Source of the DNA: Xylogone sp. PMI_703
Lineage: Eukaryota > Ascomycota > Leotiomycetes
Assembly: GCA_021399445.1 (NCBI GenBank)
Contig: JAJTUQ010000003.1
Span: 4,092,001-4,156,000 of the forward strand
Length of the DNA stretch: 64,000 bases
Reading direction: 5' to 3'
Part shown: positions 37,782 to 49,403 of the stretch, piece by piece
Layout of the letters: each line of letters starts with the position of its first letter
Numbering within the stretch: the first letter of the stretch is position 1
Notes under the pieces: model-generated
What the model saw: only the letters and a program-made list of their open reading frames with translations
Told to the model about the DNA's origin: nothing
Database searches by the model: none
Position numbers and translations under genes: made by a program

Positions 37782-38200
37782 CTAAATAATCCGTCTCTCC
37801 ACCTGTAGAAATCATTAATCTCCAATACACAACGAAAGGCATGCACACTCAGTAAAATCAAAGTACTCACCCGCCATGGGTTGTTCAGTTCAAATCCTGG
37901 GGGTGCATCAGGATTATCAGTCTGTCCTCGCAAGAATCCCGTCAATCGTCGATCACGATCCATCACTATGTCATCGTTAGCGAACCCGCAGAACACAATA
38001 TCGGCCAAATAATCATAGCGTAGTAGATGCGTACTTTGCTATAGACGTGTTAGCGTAAATTTAAGGTTCCTTTATAAAATATCCAGGTGTATGGAGGAAT
38101 AACTGACTCTATCCCACTGATCAATCGAACGTCGTGGCCTCTTTCCACCGTTTTGCATGTGTCTAATCTTTGATAATCCGGCTCCAGTTACGCCGAACAT
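37782..38200 (-). CDS. small conserved-looking protein of unknown function
   Basis: Three exons join in frame: 38200-38108, 38038-37871 and 37802-37782, giving 93 residues. Introns have GTCAGT/CTATAG and GTGAGT/CTACAG ends, and the first has a GCTAAC branch site close to its acceptor. The middle reads KRPRRSIDQWDR, then MDRDRRLTGFLRGQTDNP and APPGFELNNPW, ending VERRII. This has the uneven, charged and Pro/Gly-punctuated look of a real small protein, not random frame. No signal peptide or membrane segment. The start is either ATG 38200 (directly after a TGTAG that could itself be an acceptor) or ATG 38158. I cannot name the family; it may be a small mitochondrial or RNA-processing subunit, but that is a guess. 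Divergent to SAS3. Confidence 0.55.
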
Positions 38201-38954
38201 CTACAGCAGTCAGCATGAATGCTATTGGGGACGACCGAGTGCTAGAGCTGAGGCTAAATGGAAGAGATGATCGAACTGACAGCAAGCATGATCCCATATG
38301 GGATGAGGGCTTCGAAAGGAACAGGCATGGCTGCGACCGTCACGGAAACCTAAAAAAAATCAAGTCAGACCAAACAAGTCAATTGAATCCTCTAAAAGGA
38401 CAGTCATACCTAGTTGTTATGTCTTGGAACCCAATTGATGGAGCTTGCTCTCGGCAGTCTGAGATGGATGGACGTTGGTTTCGAGAATTGATGACTAAGC
38501 AATGGGCGGGACGATCAGCTTTTTGGAACGACAGCCGTGGGGATGCGATGGATGGAGAGCGATATTAACAACTCCACAATCGTATATTCAGCTTGTTCGA
38601 GTTTTATTTACGCGTCGCAAGGTCACGTATTGCCATTTTCGCGGTGTCTACAAGGGTTTGGGGCTAGTTGGGTTTTTGAGGTGCGCGTTCAGTATTACTT
38701 GCCACAATCAGCCTCCTACTCTGATTCCATCGCAAAGCATCCTGCTAATCTACAAACTCTAGGTGAAGCATGTCTACTGTCTAATTTGGTAGAGCATTCG
38801 ATTATTTTGCGCCCGCACTTTGAAAGAACAGAATCTGACGGTCATATCCAGCTCTATTTGTCAGCGCGCATTCCCACTGGCTCCTGAGCCGCCCTGCTAT
38901 ATCAATTTAATCATCCTTTGCGCTGTTCAACACGTATGTAAAGGAATATAGGAT
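38201..38954. other. divergent promoter region of the small gene and SAS3
   Basis: About 750 bp between two outward-facing starts. A plus-strand frame at 38170-38568 overlaps the small gene's first exon and has no recognisable content, so it is not called. Confidence 0.55.
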
Positions 38955-41900
38955 ATGGCGGCTGCGGCGCTTAGGGACGAGGAGATTCAGAGTGCGATGG
39001 TGACCTCTGAAGAGGACGCCGAGTTTGAGGAGGATGATGAGCTCGCGGTTGACAGCGCTGCGTCGGAGGCAAACAATCAATTGCAAAACGGTATGAGGGA
39101 CGTAGAGGAGGATGGAGGCAATGATGACGACGATCTCACAGATGAAGATGCTGAGGGTGAGGAAGATGACGAGATGGCTGGTATTGGCATGAATGTAGGG
39201 GATGATGAGGGCGAGGAAGAAGGTGAAGATAATGACGAAAGGGAAGAGGAGGATGATGAAGAGGAAGATGAAGATGACGACGATGCCGAAGGAGTTGGGG
39301 CTGTTAAAATTCAACCAGGACAGGAAGATGATGACGAAGAAGCGGCACTATCCGTGAGCGACGAGGAAAGCGCCAGTAGCGTTGAAGACAATGAATCGAA
39401 AGACTCTACCGACGCAGAAGCGGAGGCTGAATGGGAGCCTGCTGCAGACGAAGAAGAAGAGGAAGAACAAGCGAACCCCAACCGTTGCATGTGGGTCTTC
39501 GCACGTCAATCGCTGTAGAAAATGGTACTAACAGAGCGGCCAGATTCTGTAACCAGGACGAAGAGAACGATCCAAGCGAAGAGTTTGAGTTGTATTTAGG
39601 GTGCGGTGTATGTGGTGATAATGGTAATCGTGTAGTTGCCCCTAGATTAATGGCGAGGCTGACAAGGCTGTAGCGCATCAACAATGTGCGCGGAACGCGA
39701 ATGCGCTCAAAGCGGATGATGGTAAGATATACAGTTTTCTATTCCAATTATATCTTGATATAGATCTAACAGAGATGCGACAGAAGCGGAGACCTGGTTT
39801 TGCCCAAGCTGCGTTTCTAACAACCTTATTCCAACAGCAGAAGGTCCATTCACTGAAGAGCGATCTAACCAAATTGCAAGACGGATCTCTCGAGATCGGA
39901 TAGCTGGGGATCTTCTACCATCACAGAAGGCAGTAAAACCTGATTCACACTCCATTTTTGCAGAGTTGATCGCACCGGAAGACCCGATGGATGGTTCCAG
40001 GCTGCTTAGGAAGAGGAAGACATCCGCAGAAGTGGAAGTTGAAGAAGCATCAGTAGTACGAAAACGAAGTCGTGAATTGCTAGATGGACCTGATGCCAAA
40101 GATACAACGGAATCGCATCTTCAAGATGGGGATAAGGCTTCCAATGCAACTGGGCAGAAGGCGGATGAATCAATAACCTCACGCTCCTCCACTCGTACCT
40201 TGAGACCCAAATCTTCAGGAACTACCTTTGCTAGCATTGCTTCTAAGGCTCCAAATAGTCTTAAGATGGTGTTCCGCCTGGATGCTGTCGAACTCCGCCA
40301 CATCGCCTCCCAACCTCCCAAACCAAAGAAAAGTCGAAACCGCACAACTTCTCGTTCATCGGTTCCTGCAGCTACCTATGTCCCTTCGGTCTATTCTCAG
40401 CCATTTTACTCCTTGCATGATAAGGAAGTGGACGAGTTGAAATCTAAACCATATGGTGGCATACTTTCAGAAGCTGAAGCAGACACGATGTTGACGTTAC
40501 CGAAGCCAGAACATCGACGAGCGTTTGACGAAGCGCGGCAGAAGGCTGAGGAAGAGTGGAAAGCGAGGGTTGCCGCAGCCGCGGAGGTAGCAGCAACATC
40601 CAGCGTTAAAAAGGGGCGCAAAGTATCGGGACCTGCTAGTCAAATCGAATACATCGAGTTTGGCCAATACCAGATTGATATTTGGTATGCAGCGCCTTAT
40701 CCTGAAGAGTACAGCCGAAATAAGGCGCTCTTCATCTGCGAATTCTGTTTGAAATACATGGAGTCCGACATAGTAGCTTGGCGTCACAAGACAAAGTGCC
40801 CCTGGAAACATCCCCCAGGCGACGAGATTTACCGAGACAAAAACATCATGATATTCGAAGTCGATGGACGCAAAAATCCGTTATACTGCCAAAACCTCTG
40901 TCTCCTTGCTAAACTCTTTCTGGGATCAAAGACACTTTACTATGATGTCGAGCCTTTTCTATTTTATGTCATGACAGAATATGATGAGTTAGGTTGTCAT
41001 TTTGTGGGTTATTTCTCTAAGGAGAAGCGCCCGAGCAGCCTCAACAATGTTTCATGTATCTTAGTTCTCCCTATCCACCAGCGAAAAGGTTATGGGCACC
41101 TCCTCATCGACTTTTCCTACCTTCTTACCCGAGTTGAGAAGAAGACGGGTTCCCCAGAAAAACCGCTCTCTGATATGGGGTTGGTTTCATACCGGAACTA
41201 CTGGCGGCTAGTCTTATGCCAGTACTTGAAAGACTTCAAACCAGGTGATAAGATTCCAAGTATCAAGACGATTTCCGATGACATGGGTTTGACACCAGAT
41301 GACGTTATCTCAGCACTAGATGCATTGGGTGCCCTCATCCGAGACCCAATTACAGGCACATATGCTATGAAGTTGAAGACTGACTATTATAAAGAAGTCA
41401 TTCGACAACACGAGTCTAAGGGCTATTCAAAACTCAACCCTAAAGGCCTTGTCTGGACTCCATATATCATGGGACGGGGCAATTCGTTGGCATTTGACCA
41501 TGCGCCGCCTCTTAGCAATATAGCACCTCGAGGTGATGACGAAGAAGATGAGCCTGTTGTCCAAGGGAAGTTAACTGCGACTGTAGTGACTTCTGGAAGT
41601 GTTAATGGGATTGTGAATGGTGATGCTATGCAAGCTCTTGGAAAACTGACCGGATCAGTGGAGCCTGTCGAGGCTGGGACTGTCGAGGTGGATACTGGCG
41701 AGAACTTGAATGGGACATCTGGAAGCAATGGTTCTCTCGAGGATCAATCCTATTATGAGGCTGCGGCCTCGATTCCTCCAACTCGCTTCGAGGTGTTCCC
41801 TCCGGTACCCGGGACCAAGAAATCCGTACCACGATCTGGTGCTGGACGGCCTCCAAAGTCACGTTCACTCTCATCCTCATCTCGACCTAAATCGCGATCA

Positions 41901-42365
41901 TCGGCAACGCCACGTAGTACATCGAGGAGGAAGAGTAGTAGTAGTGTCAGAGGACCAGGTAAGTGGCCTAAAAGAACGGAAAAGAGTGATTTTGGCAATG
42001 CTGACAGTGGGCCAGGAGTGCCCCCTAAATTGCTGAAGCAACGAAGTAAGCTGGGGAATGAGATACTCCTCGGTGAAGAAGAAGACGAGGAGGAAGAGGA
42101 GGAAGACAAGGAGCAAGATTTTAGTGGAGAACAGGACGAAGATGAAGACGATGAAGATGCCATCCTCTATGAGACACCCGCTCCGAGAAGTAGAAGAGAC
42201 CGAGATCGCAACCGCGGTTTAGGGAAGCCTATGATTGGTGGCAAACCGATGATGGGAATAGGGAAGGCGGTATCAGTGGATGCAGATGGGGATGAAGATA
42301 TGGACGAAGCACCTCTTGTGGTGGGAGACGTCGAAGATGCCGACGCGGAAGGCGAAGATGAATAA
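38955..42365 (+). CDS. SAS3: MYST-family histone acetyltransferase Sas3/Mst2 type with PHD finger
   Basis: Nuclear acetyltransferase; yeast Sas3 is the catalytic subunit of NuA3 acting on histone H3 Lys14/Lys23. Four exons: 38955-39490, 39544-39623, 39674-39721 and 39775-42365, 1084 residues. Residues 1-175 are very acidic. A PHD finger spans about 178-240: CIFC, CGVC, AHQQC and WFCPSC, assembled only by correct splicing. The MYST domain starts near 517 (FGQYQIDIWYAAPYPEEYSR), with the C2HC zinc finger ICEFC...H...C near 541-562, an autoacetylation-type Lys in YFSKEK (about 637), Cys in VSCILVLP (about 648), the acetyl-CoA loop QRKGYG (about 657) and the catalytic Glu in SPEKPLSD (about 681). 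The tail is Ser/Arg-rich then acidic. The exon 4 acceptor is odd: CAG and GAG lie two bases apart and only the second keeps frame. Confidence 0.93.
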
Positions 42366-43225
42366 GTTTAACTGTAAGATTTACTTTTGACGTGTGCACG
42401 TACGATTTCGACATTCTATCATTTGGGAGGATGGAGTTTAGGGTTCGGATCCTTCTTGAAGAAGGGTCAGATTCACAAGGAAAGATTGGCCCTGACGACG
42501 GGTCTGGCGTGCTGGATTAGGGCTTTCTTTTGAAGCAGCTGGTGATGGAGTGTTCCTCTGTATTATAACCGGCATATTTTCCTCAGTTTGATACCATTCT
42601 GTCAAATGTATTCTTGCCATATTTCTACTTACTAGATTATCTGATATCTGGTAAATGTTGAAATATAGGTATCTATGTGGGTATCTTACATGGGCGATTA
42701 TATATTAGCGTTTACAAGGCGACCCCTAATTCTACCGGGAAACCATACGCAATTTACCTTGAGAAAGCTACTACTTAAGAGTTGTTGAAATTAAAATTCT
42801 CACGTATATACGCCACCTTCAGGAAGTATACATACGTAACTTCCCAAATCCAGTTTTTTGCTTGATACTACAGAGTAGACAAATGAGGTTTGGTGATTTC
42901 GGCAAGGATCCGACTCAAAGTGCTGAAGATCTCGTTCCGCCAATTGGGTTACTGCAGCAGTCTCCCCATATGGACCGTGCACTTACGTCCAACCCCTGGC
43001 ACGTGCACGCAAGAATTACCTGTGGCAACGATAATCTTAAAAGTTCCCAGCTTTAAAGGGGGAGAGGAAGTTTCTGGGGTAGTTCTCACAGACACAGAGT
43101 TCCGTTGAACACTTTGGCAATTCGAAGCAGACATTTGTCTGAAGGATTTCTAATTTAGAATTCAAGAGAGAGAAAAACTCAAAGATTTCTTCCAGAACCA
43201 AGTTGTTCTGAGTCTTGTTGATAAC
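42366..43225. other. intergenic: SAS3 3' region and ERG27 promoter
   Basis: Tandem same-strand spacing of 860 bp. AT-rich with no gene or repeat noticed. Confidence 0.6.
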
Positions 43226-44995
43226 ATGGGTTTACCGCCGTGGGAAGGCAGCGACAGCCAATTCTTTGCCCTCATCACGGGTGCCAACAGGTATGAGATC
43301 ATGACATCTTTGGGTAGAAAAATTATAGATTTCCCCATATATTACTCTGGAGACCCCTGATCTTGAGTTTAGAAGGCAGCTAGTGAACTGCAATATATAA
43401 TAAGAGCACCTGCTAACGATCCTCAACATAATAGTGGTCTCGGCTTTGGAATTGCAACTAGATTTATAACCGACTTCATTACATCGCCATCTACCCCCGA
43501 GTCCAGGCACTTGGTGTTGATTCTTTGCACGAGGTCTCCTCTCAAGACCCGCCATACTATTTCGCGGCTGCGAGCCCATTTACGGCAGTTATTGGAAACC
43601 TCTGCCTTTGCCCAGACTTTAGAGAAGAAAGCAAAGGAACAAGGTCGCCAATATAACTGGTTGCATGAAGTTCGTAGGGTACACTTTCTTGGCGTTGAGG
43701 CTGATCTCTGTGACTTGAAGAGTGTGTATGCCCTAGCAGATACACTGGTCAATGGCACAGTTGGTAGCCCCGATGCTACAACAATAGAAGGCTTCAAGCT
43801 CCCTGTTGGATCACCAGGCACGAAAAGCTACTCCAAGGAAATCAAGCAGGACAAATGGGCGCTAAGTGAAAAGGAAGGCTCAACTGGGACGATGAGGTCA
43901 TGGGGTTGGGGATTGAGTGACGTTCGGGTGCCTAGGCTAGACGCTCTCATTTTGAATGCAGGTCTAGTAGGATGGAAAGGTCTCAACTGGCCAAACGCCA
44001 TATGGACTGTGTTGACCGACACTGTACAAGCAACAACATATCCTGGATACAATAAAGGAATGGTAGGAAGATTAATCAAGCAGCAGCGAGACCGCGCAAC
44101 ATCGAATGACGAGACCGACGAGTCTGCAATGCAGCTCCTCTCAGATCAGGGAGATCAACCTGAAGAGCCAGCTCTTGGAGAGGTCTTCTGCTCTAACATT
44201 TTCGGACACTACATTCTCTCACATGAGCTTATGCCTCTTTTATCACGACGTGCAGAGCCTTCTCGCAAAACTGGTGGGAGAATAATATGGATTTCAAGTG
44301 TCGAGGCAGCAGAATGGGATCATATCGACATTGATGACATCCAGTGCCTCAATCGCCCAAAAGCTTATGAAAGCTCGAAGAGACTGTCCGATGTTCTCGC
44401 TCTGACTGCCGAGCTTCCCTCGGTTCAGCGGAAATCGGCCCCCTTTTTCTCAGTCAAAGATACTACCACTTACCCCACGATGTTGAAAAACAACAATGGT
44501 GAAGAGGAAGAGGATCTCGTCAAGCCTACGATGTATGTTGCGCACCCGGGAATCTTGGCTACGGAAATTGTGCCCCTGCCTGCCGTGCTTGCGTTTCTCA
44601 TGCTGTGTGCCTTCTACCTCGCGCGTTGGCTTGGAAGCCCCTGGCATACGATCCGGGGCGACAAGGCTGCTAGTGCACCAGTATATCTTGCGCTTTCGGA
44701 AGAAACAGAACTCGAGGAGTTCGAGCGTGCCAATGGGAAAGCGAAATGGGGTTCAGCCGTAGACCCCTCAGGCAATGATAAGGTCATGACGACGTATGTA
44801 CCTGGCTGGGGATGGTACGGCAAAGTTGATATGCAAGGGGACCCAGCTAGCGTGAAGTACAGGAAGAAGGGTAGCGGGGAACTGACACAGAAAGAGAGAG
44901 AAGACTTCGAAGTCTTGGGAGGGGAATGCTGGAGTCGACTGGAGGAAATGAGGAAACAATGGGAAGGCGTTCTCGGCGTTAGGAAGAATGCATGA
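43226..44995 (+). CDS. ERG27: 3-keto-steroid reductase (Erg27)
   Basis: NADPH-dependent reductase of the C-4 demethylation complex in ergosterol synthesis at the ER; the Botrytis enzyme is the target of the fungicide fenhexamid. Two exons, 43226-43290 and 43435-44995, total 541 residues; the intron ends in ATAATAG with a TGCTAAC branch site. Short-chain dehydrogenase features: TGANSGLG cofactor loop at 18-25 (spanning the splice), LNAG near 195, IWISSVEA with the catalytic Ser near 308, and YESSK (Tyr-x3-Lys) near 332. A hydrophobic stretch around 400-424 (LPAVLAFLMLCAFYLARWL) may be a membrane anchor. It is longer than simple SDRs because of charged inserts, as in other fungal Erg27. Converges with the RraA-like gene, 235 bp between stop codons. 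Confidence 0.95.
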
Positions 44996-45230
44996 AAGGA
45001 AAACCCACCGGGGGTTTGTCTATGGGTATAGATGAGATATGTCTAGAGATAAGATGACATGATGTACGAATATCTTTATAATTAATCGTAATATAGAGTA
45101 CCTATTCACATGCACTGATTTTGGGATATGCCTCTGCATATGTGGTCTTCCATAACCCTGACATACTAGCTCTCTCCAGAATCTCCGGATTTTATCCTTT
45201 AACCCCAAGACCAAAGAGATACCATTCAAT

Positions 45231-46396
45231 TCAGCCCCTGAATTTCGTAAACGCCTCCTTAACAGACATACCCCCTTTAACGGCCTCAATGACAGCATTA
45301 TCCGCCTGAGTCAGACGAGGCAAGAGCTCTAGGACATCCTTGACCTTCTCCAGGGGAATGACAACCACGCCTTCTGTTGCGTCACAGAATACTAGGTCTC
45401 CGGGCTTGACGATGGTGCCGTCAATATCTAAGGGGACTTGCATTGCGTGGGCTACGGTTGCGGCGCCGGTACCTACTGTAGAGTTTCCACGCGCGAAGAT
45501 CTTGAGATGCCATTAGTCTCTTTTTTGGATGGATGTGTATTTTTGAAACTTCGGAAGAAAGCTGGGTGTAAGATATAGTGGGGATTTAATGAACCCATTC
45601 TTGATTTCTTTAAACTCCTTCTGGAAACAAAAAAGAAAGAGTGAAGACTGAGAAAATAGAGCCTTTGTACAATTGGTAAATATGGAATAAGAAAAGAACT
45701 CACAGGCAACCCCGACTGCCCAAGCTCAATCATGTCCCTCACCCGTCCGGCAACCACCACGCCTTTCACGCCTAGCAACTTCATCCTCAACGCCATAATC
45801 CCACCGCACACGGCATTGCTCTGGCCCTGGGGCTGCTTCAGTACCACAATTGTCCCCGACTGCACATTGTCCACCCAGTGCGTGTCAGGAGGGATATTCG
45901 CTTCGGGATAGCCCTGCTGTTGGAGCTGTCCCTGGTTGGCACTGAGGCTCTTGGGCGCAAACACAAAGGTCGATGCAGGCGCGATGGTCACGGAATTAAT
46001 GAGTGAAGACGTAGAAGACCCCGGTGGTGGAAATACGTGGAGATCGGGGATGAAGCCGCAGTTGGGGACCTTGAGTTTCTGGAGGGCGTCGGAGATATCA
46101 CATGATGTGTACTGCTGGAGCTGGGCCAGTTGCTCGGGAGTGGCTGACATCTTGATCTTGGAGCTGGACGGGACGGGCGTCGAGGTCCTGGTCGAGGTGG
46201 AAAATAGCTGATAGGATGTCTGCGCGCGGGGGGTTACGGGGGAGTACGATGCTGGTTGTGGAGGGAGTCTTCGGACGGTGGGTACGAAGAGGGAAGAAGC
46301 TTGTACATATCGAGCCCGCAGTGGTGGGGGAAGAGGATGATGGTGGTGATGTCTCGGCTTTAGGAGAAGAAGGGTACGGCTGGTCTGAGGAGTCAT
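45231..46396 (-). CDS. RraA-like / HMG-CHA aldolase family protein
   Basis: Two exons, 46396-45704 and 45500-45231, total 320 residues; the donor is GTGAGT and the acceptor CTCAAG, with a GACTAAT branch site. The core (from about residue 88) has the RraA fold: YTSCDISDALQKL, CGGIMALRMKLLGVKGVVVAG, GRVRD, then VKPGDLVFCDATEGVVVIP. G-x-R-x-D and the Asp of DLVFCD match the substrate and metal site of 4-hydroxy-4-methyl-2-oxoglutarate aldolases and oxaloacetate decarboxylases. The first ~80 residues are Arg/Ser/Pro-rich with no acidic residues and end YQLFSTSTRTSTP, typical of a mitochondrial presequence. A shorter start at ATG 46150 (MSATPEQLAQ) would give a 238-residue cytosolic form. The exact reaction in fungi is not established. 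Confidence 0.85.
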
Positions 46397-47722
46397 TTGG
46401 GGTAAGAGGATTGGAATTTTCAATGGGATTATATTGCAGTATATGGATTTTAATGATTGCCAAACTGGGGTATCTATTGAAAACAAGGCAAGAAGTGAGG
46501 CTGTATAATTCAGCGATTGATTAATTAATTAATGAATCGAGTTATTAACACCCTGACGGGCACGATGATTTGATATTGGCCCGTGGCGGCCTGGGGCGGC
46601 CTGAATGCCAGGGGCGCGGATAGAGTTAACAGAGATACGGTGATGCGGTCTTAGCGGAGGGGGGAACTTTGGCGGGGTGTCGCACTTCTTACTGTATCCT
46701 TCTTACGGGAGCACAAGTCACTCGGAGACTGATGCAACGTGATGCTTCCCAGCTTTCTCACTTGCTCATATAAAAAAGGGAAACTCCTCCAGGAATCTCC
46801 GGCATCTCTGGCTTGCAACGCACCTGACAGGATCCAGATATCCAAAGCCACCAGAAAACAAGTAACTCATTTGAAGTGCTGACGAGCAGAACCGCATTCC
46901 CCCAAAGGGTCTCCTCTCAGCTGCATCATCGCTGCGGTTCCCCAAGTGCTGGTTGCCAGTTGCTAGGTACTCTGAGGGTCCTGTCACGCTCCCAGGCGTT
47001 CCACTTCTCACGCGTAACTTCTAGGCTGTTCCGCCGAGAGGACCCCTGGGACCCAGCAAATCTGCGGCTGCCGTCACTCGTCACTCGCCCCCCGGCTCCA
47101 TACGACAACGCTACAACGGCATCGCGAGCTTCTTCCCCCCCAGCGAAAAGCGAAACCTAGCAAGTGGTGGAACCTCTCACCTTTTCTTCCCTGCGCCGTT
47201 GTCTCTTGACACATCGTGAGCCTTACGCAGCCTTCCTGCAGATCCAGGGAAAAAAGCACTGTTCCTAGGCCTCGAGAGACCCTGGTTCGCTGGTACTTAA
47301 TCGGCGCCGTCCACCTACCACTGTATCATATACTGTACATCTTTCCACCTACAGCACCTTTACTCCTCCGCCAGGCCGCAGCGACTGGCCGTCATTCTCC
47401 GGCTTTCAGCGTGCGCGGTTGGTGATACATCTCCTGCAATATCCGTTGCTACCTCGGACAACACCTGGGCATTCTGGCTCGAGCTCTTCTTGAGCGGCGC
47501 TTTTGTCGTTAAGAGCTCCATTTACGGGCAAGAAGGGGAAGCATTTTAGCTGGCGGCACGATGTCGGTAAAGTAAGATCCTCTTCCTTCTTCACCTTCGT
47601 CTTTTCATGCTGCTCTGCAGTGGCACAGGAGCTTGGTAGACTTCCAGTACCCAATCCTTCTCTCTTCCCCCCATCCATTGTTGCTTTGCTTTGCTTTCCA
47701 GAAACAATTATCCCCAGCAACC
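46397..47722. other. divergent intergenic between the RraA-like and WBP2-like genes
   Basis: Both genes start at its edges and point outward. Pyrimidine-rich patches appear near 47.3-47.7 kb before the WBP2-like start. No gene supported. Confidence 0.6.
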
Positions 47723-48634
47723 ATGCCTTACTTCCACCACCAACAGCATTCTGCTTCTGTTCTGTCCCAGAGACCAAAAGCTGAGCGTTCTCAAAGCTGG
47801 GTGATGACCTCACCCACCGACACAGGGTTCGTCAAGTTACCTCATGAGCGAATATTATACCGATCGCCGCAGCGGACCAGCCTCGAGGTCTCATCCGCAA
47901 ACCAGTACCCCGGCAATGAACCATTCAATATCAAGAGCGATACTGGAGTGGTCTACCTCACAAACCAGAGGGTATGTCGTCCCCGGAATGCGAATTGTCC
48001 CTGGGCGTAGGGCTGATGTGCATGGGGTAATACTAATGCTACTTTCTCTCTACTCTAGATTGTCTACCTACCAGCGACTCCCACTCCCGAGCTTCAATCT
48101 TTCTCCTCGCCGATTATGAACTTGCAAGACTCTTTTGTACGAGCACCTTTCTTCGGCGCCAATTATTGGTCTGCAACATGTAGACCAGTGGCGGGTGGTG
48201 GTATTCCGCCTTCCCATGCACTGGTCAATATCAAAATGACGTTCCGAGAAGGCGGTGCCTTTGATTTTCACACGCTGTTCGAGCAAATCAAGGAAAAGGT
48301 GCTCCAAGCGTACAGCGTGGCCCAGGAACTAGGCACAACGAGGAACCTGAATCTTGCCGATGTGGATCTCGAGAACCTGCCAGCCTATGAGCCAGCGCCA
48401 GCAAATGGTGCAAACATTGTTCCTGGGTCGGTTCCTAGGACGGCTGCGCATTCCGCACCTGTCACTCCCAGGAACGAGGAGCCCCCAGAACTAGATCATA
48501 CCGACGATTCATCTCGCGAGCACTTCACGGCCCCGGACGAGCCGCCGCCGGGCTATGAGGAGGCTCAGATCCAAGCGGTCGGCATTTCACTTGACGAGAG
48601 ATTGAGGGAAGAAGCCGAGAGGCAGTCTCCATAG
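47723..48634 (+). CDS. WBP2-like GRAM/PY-motif protein
   Basis: Two exons, 47723-47971 and 48059-48634, total 274 residues; intron ends are GTATGT and TCTAG. The GRAM-like (PH-related) core runs from FVKLPHERILYRSP through GVVYLTNQR, IVYLPATPTPELQSF, SFVRAPFFGANYW and IKMTFREGGAFDFHTLFEQI. The C-terminal third is disordered and carries PPPGYEEA near residue 246, a PPxY motif that binds WW domains, for example of Rsp5/Nedd4 ubiquitin ligases. The family includes mammalian WBP2 and the fission yeast stress-induced protein C29B12.11c. Function in fungi is unclear; a membrane-associated adaptor is likely. The start chosen (MPYFHHQQ) has a good ACCATGCC context; ATG 47804 inside SWVMTSP is an alternative. 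Confidence 0.88.
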
Positions 48635-49403
48635 CCATATGAAGAATTGTAGTATCTTTTCGTAAAGCGATTATTATGCGCCGGAATTTCTCAGGTAAAT
48701 AATCGGGAAAGCATTCTTTATTTTTTATGCTGAGAGTTGGGATTTGAACTTCTCCATCTTGGCCATTACCACTTGAGACGAAGAAGGATGGGAAGTATGC
48801 AAGAGGCTTCTGCATAAAGTTTAGCAAGGCGTTCAGGTTGGCATGGCAATAGGATCTTCCGTTGACGAAGAACAAACATATGTAGAATGCTTGAAATGAT
48901 TAGTTAGGCACGCGTTGGGAAATGGAGGAAAACGAAACCTAAATAATATGGTAGAGCAATCCACAGACGTTATAGTATAGTATAGAAAAAATAGATTGAA
49001 GCTTGTCTTCCTATTAAGATTTCTGTACTGCTGCCACCTACAATAAACGAAGCCGAGCTTCCCCCTTCGGAACATCCAGGAATCGTCATAGCTACCATCA
49101 CGTGACCAACCTGAAGCACCAGAGGCCCAACATCCAATCACAGCCCGCCAATTCCACAGCTTTTCGTTTTCCGGGATCTCGCTCAACAGCACCACCACAA
49201 GCAATCTTTCTCTCATCGATCACCTAACCCGTCATCGAATCCAAAAAGGCCCCAACCCCTCCACACGAGACAACCCGTGGCCCGGCAAATTGTCCCCCCA
49301 TTGAACAATTCGGCGGTTTTGTTCAATCGCTGCCCTCGAGAGAGAGAAATACCGGAAGAGTAGGATTGTTCAAAAGTTGTGAGGATTACGGAACGATCGA
49401 AAT
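48635..49403. other. intergenic: WBP2-like 3' region and QCR6 promoter
   Basis: No gene supported. A minus-strand frame at 48833-49216 begins with ATG but shows no motif and lies across the expected QCR6 promoter. Confidence 0.55.

Noticed and set aside
48833..49216. 127-residue minus-strand frame
   Set aside because: Covers the expected QCR6 promoter and shows no family features.
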